A stretch of 51,139 nt of DNA from Cyclobacteriaceae bacterium (GCA_029858965.1 JAOUDZ010000024.1:1-51139); one strand, 5' to 3'. Counted from the first letter of the stretch, positions 8,841 through 18,109 are shown. Made by a program: numbers and translations. Notes: generated by a model from the letters alone, not told the origin.

Positions 8841-8869
8841 CATCTCCCGGGAGATGATTTTATAAAATC
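8841..8869. promoter_or_regulatory. two abutting perfect palindromes at the presumed leu transcription start
   Basis: CATCTCCCGGGAGATG (8841-8856) is a perfect 16-base palindrome. GATTTTATAAAATC (8856-8869) is a perfect 14-base palindrome that shares the G at 8856. They lie just downstream of the -7 box. They could be operator half-sites for a dimeric regulator, or RNA hairpins at the 5' end of the leader. No regulator gene is adjacent. Confidence 0.45.
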
Positions 8870-8880
8870 AAAACCATATT

Positions 8881-8930
8881 ACCGCCCCGTCCCACCCCGA
8901 TACAATCGTGGCGGGACGGGGCGGTTTCAT
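8881..8930 (+). terminator. candidate attenuator hairpin in the leuC leader
   Basis: ACCGCCCCGTCCC (8881-8893) pairs perfectly with GGGACGGGGCGGT (8913-8925). Three more positions can extend the stem with one mismatch. The tail TTTCATTTC is moderately T-rich. The hairpin lies 66 bases before the leuC ATG and inside its transcript, so it can only be useful if conditional, which suggests attenuation. I see no leader peptide rich in leucine codons; the only short frame in the right place is the tripeptide M-I-L at 8854. The mechanism is inferred. Confidence 0.5.
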
Positions 8931-8991
8931 TTCAAACAGCGCGGAGCAAACTAACAGTTGTTTCAAGCGCACTTTACGAAGTGGTAAAACA

Positions 8992-10422
8992 ATGCAACAA
9001 CAAAGAACACTTTTTGACAAAATTTGGGATGCCCACATTGTAAGAAGCAGTGAAGGGTATCCAGATGCTTTATACATCGACCGGCATTTTATTCATGAAG
9101 TAACCAGCCCACAGGCATTTGATGGTTTACGCAAGCGCGGCATTTCTGTCTTTAATCCATCGCGCACAACGGCAACGGCAGATCACAATGTCCCAACTAA
9201 GGATCAGCATCTCCCTATCAAAGAGGCACTGTCGCGGCATCAGGTTGAAACGCTCCGAAAGAACTGCCCTGAGTTTGGCATCGAATTGTATGATCTGGGC
9301 CACCCCTATCAGGGTATTGTTCATATCATTGGACCTGAGCTGGGGTTGACATTGCCGGGTATGACCATTGTGTGCGGCGATAGTCATACTTCAACACATG
9401 GTGCTTTTGGTAATATCGCATTTGGTATTGGCACCAGCGAGGTTGAACAAGTACTGGCAACGCAATGCGTGTTGCAATACAGACCAAAAACCATGCTGAT
9501 TGAAATCAATGGCACACTGGGGAATGGTGTTGTGGCAAAGGATATTATCCTGTACATCATATCAAAACTTTCATCCAGCGGAGCCACTGGCTACTTTGTA
9601 GAGTATGCGGGAGAGTCCATCCGCAATCTTTCCATGGAAGCCAGGATGACGATCTGTAACATGAGTATTGAGATGGGTGCTCGTGGTGGGCTCATTGCCC
9701 CGGATGAAACAACCTTCAGTTATATCAAAGGAAGAAGGTTTGCTCCGCAAGGGGAATCTTTTGATCGTCTTGTAGAACAATGGCGTCACCTCAAATCCGA
9801 TGAAGGTGCGCAATACGATGAAGTGTTAACCTTCGAGGCAAGCGATATCGGCCCCATGATTACCTATGGAACAAATCCAGGAATGGGCATCAAAGTTACC
9901 GACCGTATACCGGCATTGGCCGACTTAAAAAGCAGCAGCGAGCAAACATCTCTTTCAAAATCATTGGCGTATATGGGGCTTGAGCCCGGCACTTCCTTGT
10001 TGGGCAAGGCAGTGGATTATGTTTTTATAGGAAGTTGCACGAATGCACGAATTGAAGATTTACGTCTCGTTGCCTCCATGGTTAAGGGTAAAAAGAAAGC
10101 GGCAAATGTAGAAGTTTGGGTTGTACCCGGCTCAAAACAAGTAGAGAATCAGGCGCGGGAAGAAGGACTTGATATAATCTTTGAGCAGGCGGGGTTCCAG
10201 TTAAGACAGCCAGGCTGTTCTGCGTGCCTGGGTATGAACGAAGATAAAATTCCTGCCGGCAAGTACTGCATCAGCACTTCCAATCGGAATTTTGAAGGCA
10301 GACAAGGGCCAAAATCCAGAACCTTTTTGGCCAGTCCGCTGAGTGCCGCGGCTGCCGCAATCACCGGCAAAGTAACCGACGTGAGAGAATTGGCGGGCGC
10401 TGCCCTGACTTCTAACAACTGA
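8992..10422 (+). CDS. leuC: 3-isopropylmalate dehydratase large subunit
   Basis: The 476-residue protein is the large, [4Fe-4S]-binding subunit of isopropylmalate isomerase, which converts 2- to 3-isopropylmalate in leucine synthesis. The aconitase-type motifs are complete: [22 protein letters not shown] near 119-140, cluster ligand Cys349 in [10 protein letters not shown], and Cys409 and Cys412 in [10 protein letters not shown]. The [11 protein letters not shown] substrate loop follows near the end. ATG 8992 gives the normal N-terminus ([11 protein letters not shown]); the frame is open to 8908, but that stretch is the leader hairpin. It needs LeuD, whose ATG follows 6 bases after this stop. 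It is first in the operon leuCDBA and is probably controlled by the leader elements at 8829-8930. Confidence 0.97.
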   Translation: MQQQRTLFDKIWDAHIVRSSEGYPDALYIDRHFIHEVTSPQAFDGLRKRGISVFNPSRTTATADHNVPTKDQHLPIKEALSRHQVETLRKNCPEFGIELYDLGHPYQGIVHIIGPELGLTLPGMTIVCGDSHTSTHGAFGNIAFGIGTSEVEQVLATQCVLQYRPKTMLIEINGTLGNGVVAKDIILYIISKLSSSGATGYFVEYAGESIRNLSMEARMTICNMSIEMGARGGLIAPDETTFSYIKGRRFAPQGESFDRLVEQWRHLKSDEGAQYDEVLTFEASDIGPMITYGTNPGMGIKVTDRIPALADLKSSSEQTSLSKSLAYMGLEPGTSLLGKAVDYVFIGSCTNARIEDLRLVASMVKGKKKAANVEVWVVPGSKQVENQAREEGLDIIFEQAGFQLRQPGCSACLGMNEDKIPAGKYCISTSNRNFEGRQGPKSRTFLASPLSAAAAAITGKVTDVRELAGAALTSNN

Positions 10423-10428
10423 TCACAC

Positions 10429-11016
10429 ATGAGCAAAGAAAAATTCATAACCTTAGTAAGCACGGCAGTTCCAATGCCGATTGAAAATATAGATACGGAT
10501 CAAATCATACCCGCACGTTTTTTGAAAGCCACAACGCGCGAAGGATTTGGGGAAAATCTTTTTCGGGATTGGCGCTACAACAGCGATGAAACACCGAGAA
10601 ATGAATTTGTCCTGAATGATCCGACCTATTCCGGAAAGATTCTTGTAGCAGGAAAAAACTTTGGCTGCGGAAGTAGTCGCGAGCATGCTGCATGGTCTCT
10701 TTACGATCATGGATTCAGCGTAGTAATTTCCAGTTTCTTTGCTGATATTTTTAAGAACAATGCCTTAAACAATGCATTGCTTCCAATCCAGGTTTCGGAT
10801 GAGTTTCTCAAGAAAATCTTCGCGGCTATTGAAAAAAATCCCAAAACCCGGCTCACTGTAGACCTTTCACAACAAAATGTTGTACTCGAAGACGGTTCAT
10901 CCGAGACTTTTGATATTAACGCATACAAGAAGACCTGCCTGCTTAACGGCTATGATGATATTGACTATTTGTTGAGCTTGAAAGATGAGATTAAACATTT
11001 TGAATTAGCGCATTAG
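10429..11016 (+). CDS. leuD: 3-isopropylmalate dehydratase small subunit
   Basis: The 195-residue protein is the swivelling-domain subunit that completes the LeuC active site. Diagnostic stretches are [17 protein letters not shown] near 17-33, NLFRDWRY, and the substrate-binding loop [15 protein letters not shown] near 76-90. [20 protein letters not shown] follows. Length and motifs are normal. Only 6 bases separate it from leuC upstream and from leuB downstream, so the three genes are almost certainly one transcript. Confidence 0.97.
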   Translation: MSKEKFITLVSTAVPMPIENIDTDQIIPARFLKATTREGFGENLFRDWRYNSDETPRNEFVLNDPTYSGKILVAGKNFGCGSSREHAAWSLYDHGFSVVISSFFADIFKNNALNNALLPIQVSDEFLKKIFAAIEKNPKTRLTVDLSQQNVVLEDGSSETFDINAYKKTCLLNGYDDIDYLLSLKDEIKHFELAH

Positions 11017-11022
11017 TAGTAT

Positions 11023-12117
11023 ATGAAGAAGAAGATAATCATACTTCCAGGTGATGGCATTGGCAAAGAAGTAACCGCCAGCGGAAAAAAAGTATTAGAG
11101 CAAATTACAGATTGTTTCGGGCACAACTTTGTATATGACTATGCTACCATTGGTCATGAGGCCATCGAAGCGACGGGCAATCCATTGCCGGATGAGACCC
11201 TGGAAAAGTTGAAGAATTGTGATGCCATACTTTTTGGGGCCGTAGGCCATCCTAAGTACGACAATGATCCTTCGGCTAAAATTCGCCCTGAGCAGGGGTT
11301 GCTGAAGATGCGAAAGGAACTTGGCCTTTACGCCAATCTTCGCCCGATTAAACTTTTTGATGAACTGCTGTCGGCTTCCAGCATCAAGCCTGAAGTATTG
11401 AAAGGTGCTGATATTCTCTTTTTTCGCGAGTTAACCGGCGATGTATATTTTGGAGAACGCGGACGAAAGGACAATGGTGATACAGCGTTTGATACCATGA
11501 TATATTCCCGGTATGAAGTAGAACGAATAGCGCACAAAGCCTTCAAGGCAGCACAGCAGAGAAGCAAGAAATTAACCTCTGTCGACAAAGCCAATGTACT
11601 GGAGAGTTCGCGGTTGTGGAGAGAGGTTGTACAGGAAGTGGCCATGCAGTATCCCGACGTATCTGTAGAACATATGTTTGTAGATGCAGCAGCAATGAAA
11701 CTAGTCCAGAACCCAAGAGGTTTTGATGTTGTCGTTACGGGGAATCTTTTTGGCGATATTCTGACTGATGAGGCCTCGCAGATCGCAGGTTCGATGGGAA
11801 TGCTGGCTTCTGCTTCCATCGGCGACACTGTTGGATTGTACGAGCCCATTCACGGCAGCGCACATGACATCACCGGAAAAGGCATAGCCAATCCGCTGGC
11901 ATCGATATTGTCAGCCGCACTGATGTTGGATATTTCTTTCGGCTTGAAAGAAGAGGCTGATAACGTAATCAAGGCGGTAGCGCAGACATTGAAAGAAGGA
12001 TATCGCACCCGTGACATTGCGGATCCTTCGACGCCTCATGAAAAAATATTGGGTACAGAAGTAATGGGAAATATAGTTTGTAACAAGATCAGAATGTCAG
12101 TAGCGGTTGACAATTGA
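11023..12117 (+). CDS. leuB: 3-isopropylmalate dehydrogenase
   Basis: The 364-residue protein oxidises and decarboxylates 3-isopropylmalate to 2-oxoisocaproate with NAD+. It opens with ILPGDGIGKEV. The substrate-arginine region is PEQGLLKMRKELGLYANLRP near 90-109, the conserved tyrosine is in RELTGDVYFGERG, and the Mg2+/NAD signature NLFGDILTDEASQIAGSMG lies near 242-260. GLYEPIHGSAHDI binds the adenosine end of NAD. It is a normal full-length enzyme. It is third in the operon; a 59-base gap precedes leuA. Confidence 0.96.
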   Translation: MKKKIIILPGDGIGKEVTASGKKVLEQITDCFGHNFVYDYATIGHEAIEATGNPLPDETLEKLKNCDAILFGAVGHPKYDNDPSAKIRPEQGLLKMRKELGLYANLRPIKLFDELLSASSIKPEVLKGADILFFRELTGDVYFGERGRKDNGDTAFDTMIYSRYEVERIAHKAFKAAQQRSKKLTSVDKANVLESSRLWREVVQEVAMQYPDVSVEHMFVDAAAMKLVQNPRGFDVVVTGNLFGDILTDEASQIAGSMGMLASASIGDTVGLYEPIHGSAHDITGKGIANPLASILSAALMLDISFGLKEEADNVIKAVAQTLKEGYRTRDIADPSTPHEKILGTEVMGNIVCNKIRMSVAVDN

Positions 12118-12176
12118 TCGCTAGCGTAGCAATGCAAATTACATCACAAGAACTTCACGCAGTTAAATAAAGCAGT

Positions 12177-13337
12177 ATGAGTAACAAAATTCAAATTTTT
12201 GATACTACCCTCCGGGATGGAGAGCAAGTACCGGGTTGCCAGTTGTCAACCGATGAAAAAGTTGTAATCGCACGCAAACTGGAACAACTAGGCGTAGATG
12301 TTATTGAAGCCGGCTTCCCAATTTCCAGCCCCGGTGACTTCCTATCAGTAGTCGAAATTTCCAAAGCTGTGAAGATTGGCGTTTGTGCCCTTACCCGCTC
12401 CAAAAAAGATGATATTGACGTTGCTGCAGAAGCACTCCATCATGCGAAGCGGGGCAGAATCCATACCGGCATTGGTTCTTCAGATATCCACATCAAACAT
12501 AAATTTAACAGTACACGCGAAAAGGTATTGGAACAAGGGACCTGGGCAGTAAGCTATGCCAAAAGCAAGGGGGTGGAAGTGGAGTTCTTTGCCGAAGATG
12601 CTGGTCGCGCTGACCTGGGCTTTCTGGCCCAACTTGTAGAAGCAGTCATTGCTGCCGGCGCTGATGTGGTTAATATTCCGGATACAACCGGATACTGTTT
12701 ACCGCACTTGTACGGAAGACGCATCAAGTATCTTTTTGACAATGTAAAAAATATCGACAAGGCTGTTATTTCAGTGCATTGTCACAATGACTTAGGCATG
12801 GCCACGGCCAATACCATAGCCGGATTGATAAACGGCGCCAGACAGGCGGAGGTAACCATTAACGGCATTGGGGAACGTGCAGGAAACACCTCACTGGAAG
12901 AGATTGCCATGATTCTCAAAACACACAAAGATCTTGACTTGCATACTGATATTAAATCCGAAATGCTATATGAGCTTAGCACCATGGTTTCAGAGATGAT
13001 GCGTATGCCGGTTCAGCCAAACAAGGCGATTGTAGGTGCGAATGCCTTTGCACATTCCTCCGGAATACATCAGGATGGCTTCCTGAAGAATTCCGAAAAC
13101 TATGAAATCATTAACCCTGCGGATGTTGGGGTCCCCTCCTCTTCCATAATCTTAACCGCGCGTAGCGGTCGGGCAGCGTTAAAGCACAGATTGGAATTGT
13201 TGGGATACCAGCCTACGAAACCAGAGTTGGACCAATTGTATGAGAACTTCCTTGTCGTAGCCGATGAAAAGAAAAATGTGGTCGATGAAGACCTTATCAC
13301 GATAGTATCCAACACACCAATTTTAGTGCAAAAATAG
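12177..13337 (+). CDS. leuA: 2-isopropylmalate synthase, short form without the leucine-sensing domain
   Basis: The 386-residue enzyme condenses acetyl-CoA with 2-oxoisovalerate, the first committed step to leucine. The catalytic TIM barrel is complete: [12 protein letters not shown] (9-20, including Arg13-Asp14), the metal-binding HCHNDLG (His201, His203), and [14 protein letters not shown]. The linker subdomains follow ([14 protein letters not shown] and onward). The protein stops about where the C-terminal LeuA dimer/regulatory domain begins in ~500-residue LeuA enzymes, so it should not be feedback-inhibited by leucine through that domain. A related homocitrate- or citramalate-type specificity cannot be excluded by motif alone, but its place last in leuCDBA supports LeuA. 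A strong terminator follows at 13361. Confidence 0.92.
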   Translation: MSNKIQIFDTTLRDGEQVPGCQLSTDEKVVIARKLEQLGVDVIEAGFPISSPGDFLSVVEISKAVKIGVCALTRSKKDDIDVAAEALHHAKRGRIHTGIGSSDIHIKHKFNSTREKVLEQGTWAVSYAKSKGVEVEFFAEDAGRADLGFLAQLVEAVIAAGADVVNIPDTTGYCLPHLYGRRIKYLFDNVKNIDKAVISVHCHNDLGMATANTIAGLINGARQAEVTINGIGERAGNTSLEEIAMILKTHKDLDLHTDIKSEMLYELSTMVSEMMRMPVQPNKAIVGANAFAHSSGIHQDGFLKNSENYEIINPADVGVPSSSIILTARSGRAALKHRLELLGYQPTKPELDQLYENFLVVADEKKNVVDEDLITIVSNTPILVQK

Positions 13338-13360
13338 AGCTGTACTGCCCTTTTGTGGTA

Positions 13361-13395
13361 AAGAGGCGCTATCAAGAGATAGCGCCTCTTCTGTG
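13361..13395 (+). terminator. terminator of the leu operon
   Basis: AAGAGGCGCTATC (13361-13373) pairs perfectly over 13 bp with GATAGCGCCTCTT (13378-13390) around the tetraloop AAGA, 24 bases after the leuA stop. The T-run is short. The hairpin overlaps the upstream in-frame GTG of the next gene, showing that gene starts later. Confidence 0.8.
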
Positions 13396-13467
13396 CAAGC
13401 TGCGCTTGAATTTTTGGCCCTTTATTTGATCAAATTGTTTCATCTTCAATCATATTTTCTACCTTCA

Positions 13468-14331
13468 ATGTTGATTAAATCAATGCCTATGCCGTGTTGC
13501 TTTGGTAAATTCAAACGTATAGTCCTGCCTTTTGTATTTTTTATAGTTCAATCTGCTACCGCACAGGAAATTGGATTGCAACTTTACAGCCTTCGCAATC
13601 AATTTGCCAAGGACGTACCGGGGACGATGGATAAGGTTAGGAAGATGGGCATTAAGGAAGTCGAGATGTTCGGTACATACGGACTCGGTTTTCCAGAATT
13701 CATCAAGATTCTGGCTGACAATGAGATTACAGTAACGAGTTATGGGGCAGAGTTCGATAAGCTCAAGAATTTTCCCCGAAAGCTCGCCGACGAGGCCAGG
13801 TCATACGGCGCTAAATTCGTGGTTTGTTTTTCAATCCCGCATGAGGGCGATTACTTAACCGTTGAGGATGTTGACAGCGCCGCTGACATTCTTAACAAAG
13901 CCGGGATGATTCTTGCCTACAATGGCCTTTTGCTCTGCTATCATCCGCATGGATATGAATTCAGACCCTATAAAGGCGGAACACTTTTCGATTATATGAT
14001 GGAAAAGTTTGATCAGCGTTATGTTCAATTTGAAATGGATGTATTCTGGATAAAACAGGCAGGGCAGGATCCACTTGCATTGCTGAAGAAATATTCAAAT
14101 CGTTTCGTACTCATGCATTTGAAGGATCGTAAGCACGGCACACTCAATACCGATAATGGCAAAGCAGATGTAGAAACCAATGTAGTACTCGGAACCGGTG
14201 ACGTAGGTATTGCAGAAATTTTCCAGGAAGCAAAACGACTCGGTATTCAACACATCTTTATCGAAGATGAATCTTCCCGGTCGCTAGAACAGATACCCAA
14301 GAGCCTGAAGTTTCTGAGAACACAATGGTAG
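13468..14331 (+). CDS. exported sugar phosphate isomerase/epimerase-like TIM-barrel protein
   Basis: The mature part is an AP-endonuclease-2/xylose-isomerase-like TIM barrel (PF01261). It opens IGLQLYSLRNQFAKD and has the metal-ligand and active-site stretches CYHPHGYEFRPYKGG, VQFEMDVFWIKQAGQDP, VLMHLKDRK and IFIEDESSRS. Members bind a divalent metal and isomerise or epimerise sugars, keto-sugars or inositols. A hydrophobic stretch ending SATAQ before the domain is a Sec signal peptide, so the protein works in the periplasm, where a free sugar and not a sugar phosphate is the likely substrate. Start choice is uncertain: ATG at 13468, 13483 or 13489. It is a single gene just after the leu terminator. 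Confidence 0.82.
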   Translation: MLIKSMPMPCCFGKFKRIVLPFVFFIVQSATAQEIGLQLYSLRNQFAKDVPGTMDKVRKMGIKEVEMFGTYGLGFPEFIKILADNEITVTSYGAEFDKLKNFPRKLADEARSYGAKFVVCFSIPHEGDYLTVEDVDSAADILNKAGMILAYNGLLLCYHPHGYEFRPYKGGTLFDYMMEKFDQRYVQFEMDVFWIKQAGQDPLALLKKYSNRFVLMHLKDRKHGTLNTDNGKADVETNVVLGTGDVGIAEIFQEAKRLGIQHIFIEDESSRSLEQIPKSLKFLRTQW

Positions 14332-14734
14332 TACAAGAATCTGAAGGATGGTGTGAGAAAAACAACCGCAAATCCTTACCAGCAATCGGTGTCAATGCTC
14401 GACAAAGAGCTGCGATCAACAAACTCATGCCATACGTACGATGAGACAATCCACACGGATGAACCCACAGCTATTAATTAGGACTGTTCTTAAGTAAGCA
14501 GTGCAACACAAAATAGTTAAGAGAAAGGGAGTTTCCCCCTTTCAACTAGCCAAGATTTTGAAAACTTTGTGTCGCTATGAAAATTTATCAACACCTTAGC
14601 CAAGCGTAAAGGTACCAAATTGAAACTTTATTTAAAGCCGGGAAGAACAAGTCCTCAATTGCTCAGCCCCCCTCATCAGCTGCCACCGATCTAGGTAATT
14701 AATTACATTTTTAATTACGTAATTGGGCAAATAC
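14332..14734. other. 403-base intergenic region
   Basis: No confident gene. A 7-bp stem (GAAAGGG 14523-14529 with CCCTTTC 14537-14543) and an AT-rich palindromic patch (AATTACGTAATT near 14712-14724) are visible. A short protein-like stretch (NTLAKRKGTKLKLYLKPG) occurs around 14587-14645 but has no good start and may be chance. The region separates a plus-strand and a minus-strand gene that converge here. Confidence 0.4.
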
Positions 14735-15409
14735 CTAGTGTGGTTCGAGTTCCTCAAAATCGATATCCAATACTTCGTATTTCTGCCACCCCACAAAATC
14801 AAAATGCCACCATTCTGAACTATTTACCTTAAACCCATGCTTTTGCATCACGCTAATAAGTAATGTCCTGTTTTCCAGGATTTCAGGATTGCGCACGGGC
14901 GTACCGGGCCAGGCTTCTCGCTTAAAAGAATCATAGCCGGTCGGCATTTTCAATTCTTCACCCGATTGTAAATCGATGACGGTGAGGTCCAGTGCGCAAC
15001 CTCGATTGTGCCTTGACCCCCGATATGGCGAAGCAACATAGGTTGTATCCCCATAAACCTCATAAAACTTTACTGTAGCCTTGTACGGGCGGTATGCATC
15101 AAAAATTTTGATTCCCAGACCCTGATTATTCAATTCCGACTGAATCGCCTGGAGCGCTTCTGCTACTGGTTTACGCGCATAAGCCCTGGCAAGGTTATAA
15201 ATCCGTTCACCTGTAAAGTTATTTGTGGTTGCATAACGGATATCCAACACCAATCCAGGTATGTTCGCTGCCAGATCGATAAGTTCCTTTTCCGGATTTG
15301 TCTTAACAGTGCCCAGATATTCAGACAGGCTTGTGACTTTCAATCCATACCTGTATTGGGCAACTGCGAAAGAAGGTGTCAAAATCAGTAAAAGGAAAAG
15401 TTTCCGCAT
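14735..15409 (-). CDS. D-alanyl-D-alanine dipeptidase (VanX/DdpX, peptidase M15D)
   Basis: The 224-residue zinc enzyme hydrolyses the dipeptide D-Ala-D-Ala or related peptidoglycan fragments. The VanX signature residues are all present: Arg107 in FDAYRPY, zinc ligands His134 and Asp141 in SRHNRGCALD, and the Glu199/His202 pair in SEWWHFDF. A signal peptide (residues 1-17, ending AVAQ) places it in the periplasm, where it would recycle cell-wall peptides instead of giving vancomycin resistance, for which VanA/VanH partners would be needed; none are here. It is last in a minus-strand run DUF1232 - NAD(P)-binding - dtd - macrodomain - vanX-like, 48 bases after the macrodomain gene. Confidence 0.92.
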   Translation of the reverse strand: MRKLFLLLILTPSFAVAQYRYGLKVTSLSEYLGTVKTNPEKELIDLAANIPGLVLDIRYATTNNFTGERIYNLARAYARKPVAEALQAIQSELNNQGLGIKIFDAYRPYKATVKFYEVYGDTTYVASPYRGSRHNRGCALDLTVIDLQSGEELKMPTGYDSFKREAWPGTPVRNPEILENRTLLISVMQKHGFKVNSSEWWHFDFVGWQKYEVLDIDFEELEPH

Positions 15410-15457
15410 TGTCCTATTAATTAATCCATAAACCTTTTCTGGCGATGGGGAGATATT

Positions 15458-15976
15458 CTACATTTTCAAAAGTGCCTTGTATATCTCAAAGTTTTCCAGG
15501 TCAAAACAACAAAATATTACCTGATCAAGCGATTGATCACGCTCGAGGAAATCACTCACTTCCTGAATGGCAATTTCAGCAGCACGTCGTTTGGGAAACC
15601 CGTAAATACCAGTACTGATATTGGGGAAAGCGATTGTTTTTGCCAAATTGCCTACAGCCAGTGTAAGGCAGTTTCTATACGCATTTGCCAGGAGTACTTC
15701 TTCTTCCTCGCTATTACCGGTCCAATAAGGACCAACAGTATGGATCACGAACTTTGCCTTCAGGTTACCGGCTGTGGTAATAACAGCCTCACCTGTAGGA
15801 CACCCACCTTGCCGCTTTCGAATAGCCATGCATTCATCTAAAATCTGTGGCCCACCAACCCTGTGAATAGCCCCATCGACACCACCTCCACCCATAAGAC
15901 TATTATTCGCTGCATTTACGATAACATCCACCTGAAGGGATGTAATGTCGCCTTTTATGCATTGAATTCTATTCAT
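15458..15976 (-). CDS. macrodomain O-acetyl-ADP-ribose deacetylase
   Basis: The 172-residue protein is a single macro domain (YmdB/MacroD type). It has the opening [37 protein letters not shown], shared here in pieces: GDIT, NAAN (catalytic Asn), [10 protein letters not shown]. It also has [13 protein letters not shown] and the ribose loop [10 protein letters not shown]. These enzymes hydrolyse O-acetyl-ADP-ribose or remove ADP-ribose from proteins; YmdB also binds RNase III in E. coli. It is cytoplasmic. Its ATG overlaps the dtd stop by four bases (ATGA type), so the two are translationally coupled. Confidence 0.92.
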   Translation of the reverse strand: MNRIQCIKGDITSLQVDVIVNAANNSLMGGGGVDGAIHRVGGPQILDECMAIRKRQGGCPTGEAVITTAGNLKAKFVIHTVGPYWTGNSEEEEVLLANAYRNCLTLAVGNLAKTIAFPNISTGIYGFPKRRAAEIAIQEVSDFLERDQSLDQVIFCCFDLENFEIYKALLKM

Positions 15977-16425
15977 ACCTTATTCTTCGTGTCTATGATT
16001 ATTGTAACAGGTCCATCATTTACTAAAAATACTTTCATATCCGCCCCAAACGTCCCGGTTTCGACCGCCTTACCAAGATTAACTTCCAGTGCCTTTATGA
16101 AATTTGTGTACAGTGGGATTGCCACATCAGGCTTGGCAGCTCTGATGTAAGACGGCCGATTTCCTTTTTTTGTACTGGCATGCAGGGTAAACTGACTTAC
16201 AGCCAGAATTTCTCCACCAGTATCTTTAACACTTAAATTCATTATCCCCATGTCGTCGTTAAAAATGCGAAGGCTAATGATTTTGCCTGCAAGCCAGTCA
16301 ATATCTTCCTGGCTGTCGATCTCCTCTATTCCAACTAATACAAGCAGTCCGCTACCAATGGATGACTTGACTTCATTTTCAATAGTAACCGATGCCTCGC
16401 CTACGCGCTGGACAACTGCAATCAT
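15973..16425 (-). CDS. dtd: D-aminoacyl-tRNA deacylase
   Basis: The 150-residue protein removes D-amino acids (and Gly from tRNA-Ala) that were wrongly attached to tRNA. Family hallmarks are MIAVVQRV at the start, SQFTL at 77-81 and the Gly-cisPro motif in NDGPVTI (Gly138, Pro139). RPSY (90-93) is the usual partner loop. It is a cytoplasmic dimer of standard length. It overlaps the macrodomain gene by four bases and follows the NAD(P)-binding protein gene by 45 bases. Confidence 0.96.
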   Translation of the reverse strand: MIAVVQRVGEASVTIENEVKSSIGSGLLVLVGIEEIDSQEDIDWLAGKIISLRIFNDDMGIMNLSVKDTGGEILAVSQFTLHASTKKGNRPSYIRAAKPDVAIPLYTNFIKALEVNLGKAVETGTFGADMKVFLVNDGPVTIIIDTKNKV

Positions 16426-16470
16426 GCAAAAGAAAAACTTGTAGAGTTGAAAGAAAGTGAAACAAGCGAA

Positions 16471-17109
16471 TCAAAAACTCTGTAATTCAATTGATTCATG
16501 GATGAAATTACCGCTTTTATTTTGCGATGCAAAGTAAATCATGGCGGTAGCTACTTTTGCAGATTCAATGGCTTTGTATTTTCCAGGGATCAGAAAACCA
16601 AACACCTTGTAAAAAAGCTTTGCAGCAACCTCAGCTGAACGTTTTTCTGATCTTTGCCCTAACAGCAATGATGGTCTGAAAATATGGACGGTTTCAAATC
16701 CTATTGCAGAAACGGCTTCCTCGATCTCGCCCTTTACCTTGTTGTAGTAAATGGATGATTTCTTGTTAGCCCCAAGCGATGAGGTGAGCATGAATTGTCT
16801 TGCGCCCTTTTGCTGTGTAGCTTTCGCAAGCAGGTACGGATATTCAAAATCAACCTTATGAAATTCTTCTTTCGATCCTGCCTTTTCCATGGTCGTGCCC
16901 AAACAGCAAAAAACATCATCGGCCACAAGACCATCAACCTTCTCAGCAATGTTTTCAAATTCCACCTTGACCTGTACCAATTTAGGATGCGCGGTTATCC
17001 CCCGACGCGTAAGGGCAATCACTTTGTCATATTGGGGGGCCTCAAGTAACAATTGCAGCAATTGACTGCCTATTAGCCCCGTACTTCCGGCCAATAAGGC
17101 GGTCTTCAC
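16471..17109 (-). CDS. NAD(P)-binding Rossmann protein, HTATIP2/TIP30-like
   Basis: The 212-residue protein is an atypical short-chain dehydrogenase of the NAD(P)H-binding (PF13460) group. It opens KTALLAGSTGLIGSQLLQLL (Gly-rich nucleotide loop), then VIALTRRG and a CCLGTTMEKAGSKEEFHKVDFEY block. QFMLTSSLGANKKSSIYYNKVKGEIEE follows with the YxxxK pair, and VHIFRPSLLLG follows that. This is the TIP30/YbjT-like pattern; its substrate is unknown. The preferred start is GTG 17109, whose bases overlap the TGA of the DUF1232 gene (GTGA overlap). A frame-open ATG at 17136 would cause a longer overlap. It is part of the run toward dtd. Confidence 0.85.
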   Translation of the reverse strand: MKTALLAGSTGLIGSQLLQLLLEAPQYDKVIALTRRGITAHPKLVQVKVEFENIAEKVDGLVADDVFCCLGTTMEKAGSKEEFHKVDFEYPYLLAKATQQKGARQFMLTSSLGANKKSSIYYNKVKGEIEEAVSAIGFETVHIFRPSLLLGQRSEKRSAEVAAKLFYKVFGFLIPGKYKAIESAKVATAMIYFASQNKSGNFIHESIELQSF

Positions 17110-17504
17110 AGCTTTAGGACTTGCGATTCTTCCCAAGCCAGAAATTTATCAATCTCCGATTCGATACTATTATAAACCCAGAACAATATTGCAAAGTCAT
17201 CAGTAAGTCCCGCGATAGGAATCAAATCAGGAATCATATCCAATGGATTGATGAAATAGATAATAGAACCCAAAATAATCAGCATTGATTTCCAGGGGAT
17301 ACCACGGTATCGGCCCGATGCATATGCTTTTGCAATGCGTCCCAAAACGAAGAATTTCTCCTTAATGGGTTGCGACCGAACGCCCGCCCAATTCACTTTG
17401 TTTATCTTAGGACCAAGTTTGGCTATGAGCAGCAGAATACGGCCTTTCTTACCACCCAATCGGGCCGCCTGCTCTACTGCTATGTTGAAAAATCTATTTC
17501 CCAT
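17106..17504 (-). CDS. YkvA/DUF1232 family membrane protein
   Basis: The 132-residue protein carries the DUF1232 core: YRGIPWKSMLIILGSIIYFINPLDMIPDLIPIAGLTDD. That is the conserved P-x-D-x-I/L-P-D-x-x-P motif on a hydrophobic hairpin, with one or two membrane segments around residues 72-105. The N-terminal ~70 residues are basic and probably cytosolic. The family is common but has no settled function. It is first of the minus-strand run that continues into the NAD(P)-binding protein by stop/start overlap. Confidence 0.88.
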   Translation of the reverse strand: MGNRFFNIAVEQAARLGGKKGRILLLIAKLGPKINKVNWAGVRSQPIKEKFFVLGRIAKAYASGRYRGIPWKSMLIILGSIIYFINPLDMIPDLIPIAGLTDDFAILFWVYNSIESEIDKFLAWEESQVLKL

Positions 17505-17571
17505 AAAACCTCCAATTAATTCTTCTACTAAGAATGTTAAGACAACGAAATATAAGTAAGCTTTAGTTCCG

Positions 17572-18093
17572 CTAAAAAATCCGCTGAATCTCCTTTTTCA
17601 GCTCTGTCAAGGCATGCCCAAGGGGATCAACTTGTTTGTTAACTGATTTTTCAAAAATCTTCTTCGAAAGATCAAGGCTCGTTGAATCCATCGTCATTTC
17701 ACTTGCCGCATCATTGATTGCGACAATCAAATCTTCTTTAGCGTTCTTAATTAATGTCCACACCTCTTCGCTGATGTATAACTGCTGTGCTGCATTGTGA
17801 TTGTATTCACTGCGAATCTCGCTCAACAAAATCTGGTGGAATTCCCGGGAAGGCATGCCCGAACTACTTAATCGCACCAGCAGATTTTGAGGAGACATGC
17901 GCTCTAAAAAAAGCACCATGCGCTCATATGCTTGAAGCCTGTTGGGCAGCAGCGTTTCTATGGTACGGTTTCGCACTTCCAGTTTCTTCAACTCAATTTC
18001 CTTTTGTACAAAGGTTCTAACCAGCAAATAAGCCGCATACAATACAACTGAGGCGGGAACCAGAATTTTTATAAATTCGACTAGTGCATCCAT
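17572..18093 (-). CDS. membrane-anchored conserved hypothetical protein
   Basis: The 173-residue protein has one N-terminal transmembrane helix (about residues 5-26, FIKILVPASVVLYAAYLLV). A charged alpha-helical region follows (KEIELKKLEVRNRTIETLLPNRLQAYERMVLFLER) and then mostly helical sequence ending in KKEIQRIF. I do not recognise the family by name; similar short anchored helical proteins occur widely in Bacteroidota. It lies 67 bases upstream of the DUF1232 gene on the same strand and may share its transcript. Function unknown. Confidence 0.75.
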   Translation of the reverse strand: MDALVEFIKILVPASVVLYAAYLLVRTFVQKEIELKKLEVRNRTIETLLPNRLQAYERMVLFLERMSPQNLLVRLSSSGMPSREFHQILLSEIRSEYNHNAAQQLYISEEVWTLIKNAKEDLIVAINDAASEMTMDSTSLDLSKKIFEKSVNKQVDPLGHALTELKKEIQRIF

Positions 18094-18109
18094 AGAATTA
18101 ATTTACCCG

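Noticed and set aside
8854-8865. Tripeptide M-I-L frame in the leu leader as a classic attenuation peptide
   Set aside because: One leucine codon and no ribosome-binding site make stalling control doubtful; kept only as a note under the hairpin.
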